DNA from: Daphnia pulex
Lineage: Eukaryota; Arthropoda; Branchiopoda; Diplostraca; Daphniidae
DNA: 64,000 bases
Assembly: GCF_021134715.1 (NCBI RefSeq)
Contig: NC_060027.1
Coordinates: 3,906,001-3,970,000 of the forward strand
Direction of reading: 5' to 3'
Shown here piece by piece: positions 62,701 to 64,000 of this stretch. Positions within the stretch are counted from its first letter, which is position 1, and every line of letters begins with the position of its first letter. Below the pieces are notes generated by a model. The model did no database searches and was not told the origin of the DNA. It worked only from the letters and a program-made list of their open reading frames with translations. The position numbers and the translations under genes were made by a program.

Positions 62701-64000
62701 ATCAGCTAAAATCCAACTTCGATGAAGAAAAATCAGCTTTAGTGGATGAGATTAACCTCGCTAAAACGGAAAAAGAAAAACAAAGCAAACTTTTGGATGA
62801 AACGCAAACTCAGTTGATGAGCTTAAAAGCGCACTTCAATAATCAAAAATCCACTATCGAACTCGAAAAATCTGCATTGACGGATGCAGTCAAAGCTGCT
62901 CAAACGGAAACGGAAGACAAGAATCGACTTTTGGAACAGGCAAACACCGAATTGATGAACCAGAAAGCGCAATATGATCAGCTAAAATCCAACTTCGATG
63001 AAGAAAAAGAAAAACAAAGCAAACTTTTGGATGAAACGCAAACCGAGTTGACGAGCTTAAAAGCGCACTTCAATAATCAAAAATCCACTATCGAACTCGA
63101 AAAATCTGCATTGACGGATGCAGTTAAAGCTGCTCAAACGGAAAGGGAAGACAAGAATCGACTTTTGGAACAGGCAAACACCGAATTGATGAACCAGAAA
63201 GCGCAATATGATCAGCTAAAATCCAACTTCGATGAAGAAAAATCAGCTTTAGTGGATGAGATTAACCTCGCTAAAACGGAAAAAGAAAAACAAAGCAAAC
63301 TTTTGGATGAAACGCAAACTCAGTTGATGAGCTTAAAAGCGCACTTCAATAATCAAAAATCCACTATCGAACTCGAAAAATCTGCATTGACGGATGCAGT
63401 CAAAGCTGCTCAAACGGAAACGGAAGACAAGAATCGACTTTTGGAACAGGCAAACACCGAATTGATGAACCAGAAAGCGCAATATGATCAGCTAAAATCC
63501 AACTTCGATGAAGAAAAAGAAAAACAAAGCAAACTTTTGGATGAAACGCAAACCGAGTTCACGAGATTTAAAGCGCACTTCAATAATCAAAAATCCACTA
63601 TCGAACTCGAAAAGACTGCATTGGCGGATGCAGTTAAAGCTGCTCAAACGGAAACGGAAGACAAGAATCGACTTTTGGAACAGGCAAACACCGAATTGAT
63701 GAACCAGAAAGCGCAATATGATCAGCTAAAATCCAACTTCGATGAAGAAAAAGAAAAACAAAGCAAACTTTTGGATGAAACGCAAACCGAGTTCACGAGA
63801 TTTAAAGCGCACTTCAATAATCAAAAATCCACTATCGAACTCGAAAAGACTGCATTGGCGGATGCAGTTAAAGCTGCTCAAACGGAAAGGGAAGACAAGA
63901 ATCGACTTTTGGAACAGGCAAACACCGAATTGATGAACCAGAAAGCGCAATATGATCAGCTAAAATCCAACTTCGATGAAGAAAAATCAGCTTTAGTGGA
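59790..64000 (+). CDS. Membrane-anchored giant coiled-coil repeat protein (cut by window end)
   Basis: A single uninterrupted frame of at least 1,403 codons with no stop before the window edge. Residues about 5-28 (LAVFTVGIFLLYGWALIIDLL) form a membrane helix or signal anchor. The rest is almost pure coiled coil rich in Lys, Glu, Leu, Ala and Gln. Two related ~46-residue modules alternate. Module A is LLDETQTQLMSLKAHFNNQ... and module B is LLEQANTELMNQKAQYDQL.... Together they give a 92-residue long unit (276 bp). A short unit of 78 residues (234 bp) lacks 14 residues (SALVDEINLAKTEK), exactly two heptads. Unit starts, by the word GCAAACTTTT, occur at 60511, 60745, 61021, 61255, 61489, 61765, 61999, 62275, 62509, 62785, 63019, 63295, 63529 and 63763. 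The 5' units are divergent, the later ones nearly identical. Family not recognised. A structural or tethering role is inferred only. Confidence 0.85.
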   Translation, partial: MFTSLAVFTVGIFLLYGWALIIDLLQSVFLSDKTTKHVTPKETKIENAKSKKEENSQLLEQANYEMTELKANFDLQKSILDKEKSDLVDANKLAKTDEEKIRLLVLEQTKTKLTELKANFDLQKSILDEEKSALVDAINIAKSEKEKTSILLDKMQTELTSLKAHFNDQKSTIELEKSALTDAVKAAQTETEDKNRLLEQANTELMNQKAQYDKLKSNFDEEKSALVDEINLAKTEKEKQSKLLDETQTQLMSLKAHFNNQKSTIELEKSALTDAVKAAQTETEDKNRLLEQANTELMNQKAQYDQLKSNFDEEKEKQSKLLDETQTELTSLKAHFNDQKSTIELEKSALTDAVKAAQTETEDKNRLLEQANTELMNQKAQYDKLKSNFDEEKSALVDEINLAKTEKEKQSKLLDETQTQLMSLKAHFNNQKSTIELEKSALTDAVKAAQTETEDKNRLLEQANTELMNQKAQYDQLKSNFDEEKEKQSKLLDETQTELTSLKAHFNNQKSTIELEKSALTDAVKAAQTETEDKNRLLEQANTELMNQKAQYDQLKSNFDEEKEKQSKLLDETQTELTSLKAHFNDQKSTIELEKSALTDAVKAAQTETEDKNRLLEQANTELMNQKAQYDKLKSNFDEEKSALVDEINLAKTEKEKQSKLLDETQTQLMSLKAHFNNQKSTIELEKSALTDAVKAAQTETEDKNRLLEQANTELMNQKAQYDQLKSNFDEEKEKQSKLLDETQTEFTRFKAHFNDQKSTIELEKSALTDAVKAAQTETEDNNRLLEQANTELMNQKAQYDQLKSNFDEEKSALVDEINLAKTEKEKQSKLLDETQTQLMSLKAHFNNQKSTIELEKSALTDAVKAAQTETEDKNRLLEQANTELMNQKAQYDQLKSNFDEEKEKQSKLLDETQTELTSLKAHFNNQKSTIELEKSALTDAVKAAQTEREDKNRLLEQANTELMNQKAQYDQLKSNFDEEKSALVDEINLAKTEKEKQSKLLDETQTQLMSLKAHFNNQKSTIELEKSALTDAVKAAQTETEDKNRLLEQANTELMNQKAQYDQLKSNFDEEKEKQSKLLDETQTELTSLKAHFNNQKSTIELEKSALTDAVKAAQTEREDKNRLLEQANTELMNQKAQYDQLKSNFDEEKSALVDEINLAKTEKEKQSKLLDETQTQLMSLKAHFNNQKSTIELEKSALTDAVKAAQTETEDKNRLLEQANTELMNQKAQYDQLKSNFDEEKEKQSKLLDETQTEFTRFKAHFNNQKSTIELEKTALADAVKAAQTETEDKNRLLEQANTELMNQKAQYDQLKSNFDEEKEKQSKLLDETQTEFTRFKAHFNNQKSTIELEKTALADAVKAAQTEREDKNRLLEQANTELMNQKAQYDQLKSNFDEEKSALV
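60511..64000 (+). repeat. Near-identical tandem coding repeats, 234 and 276 bp
   Basis: Spacings between successive unit markers are 234, 276, 234, 234, 276, 234, 276, 234, 276, 234, 276, 234 and 234 bp. Variants such as GAGTTCACGAGATTTAAA (at about 62027, 63556 and 63790) are shared by non-adjacent units, as expected from unequal exchange or gene conversion. The array runs out of the window. Confidence 0.95.

Noticed and set aside
61962-63950. Minus-strand open frames repeated through the coiled-coil array
   Set aside because: They are reverse-strand shadows of the repeat units, appearing once per unit with the same sequence and phase.

Overview
The window is animal nuclear DNA. Genes are split into many exons by short GT-AG introns, often 50-100 bp. 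Intergenic DNA is AT-rich, and there is no operon structure, CRISPR array, rRNA or clear functional tRNA. The protein set points to an arthropod that is not a fly: spinster transporters, an R4-size RGS pair, a SRPK kinase, a secreted Frizzled-related protein, and Tyr/Thr/Pro-rich secreted repeat proteins of the kind common in Daphnia. A branchiopod crustacean close to Daphnia is the best guess (inference).

Layout. 1-11.3 kb is almost gene-free and holds one copy of a ~1.3 kb duplicated block. 11.5-12.6 kb is RGS gene 1. 15.2-16.4 kb is the second copy of the block, and 18.6-20.1 kb is RGS gene 2. So block and RGS gene occur twice in the same order, which suggests one segmental duplication. 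22.5-23.8 kb is the V-ATPase proteolipid c'' gene (+). It converges on a Frizzled-related gene (-, 23.9-25.4 kb), followed on the same strand by RUNDC1 (-, 25.7-28.1 kb). 29.2-41.7 kb is a head-to-tail array of four spinster-like MFS transporter genes (+), in two subgroups (1/2 and 3/4). 41.9-43.2 kb is a tandem duplication that carries tRNA-derived sequence. 43.5-45.6 kb is a SRPK kinase gene (+), and 46.2-47.2 kb is a small acidic gene of unknown function.

47-59 kb is a graveyard of repeats and broken genes. It contains a ~380 bp foldback element, a ~306 bp piggyBac-like MITE flanked by TTAA, and decayed tandem Tyr-rich genes. A broken AIF (AIFM1-like) segment sits inside the 5'UTR of one of those genes. 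There is also a tRNA-derived SINE and a broken ELP2 fragment. From 59.8 kb to the window end runs a single open frame. It encodes an N-terminal membrane anchor followed by near-identical 78- and 92-residue coiled-coil repeats, and it is cut off by the window edge.

The genes do not form one pathway. The shared themes are local duplication (RGS pair, spinster array, Tyr-rich array, coiled-coil repeats) and decay of duplicated pieces. Exon boundaries were read by eye from splice consensus, frame continuity and family similarity. For the main genes the exon lengths add up in phase, but no alignment or transcript data were available.
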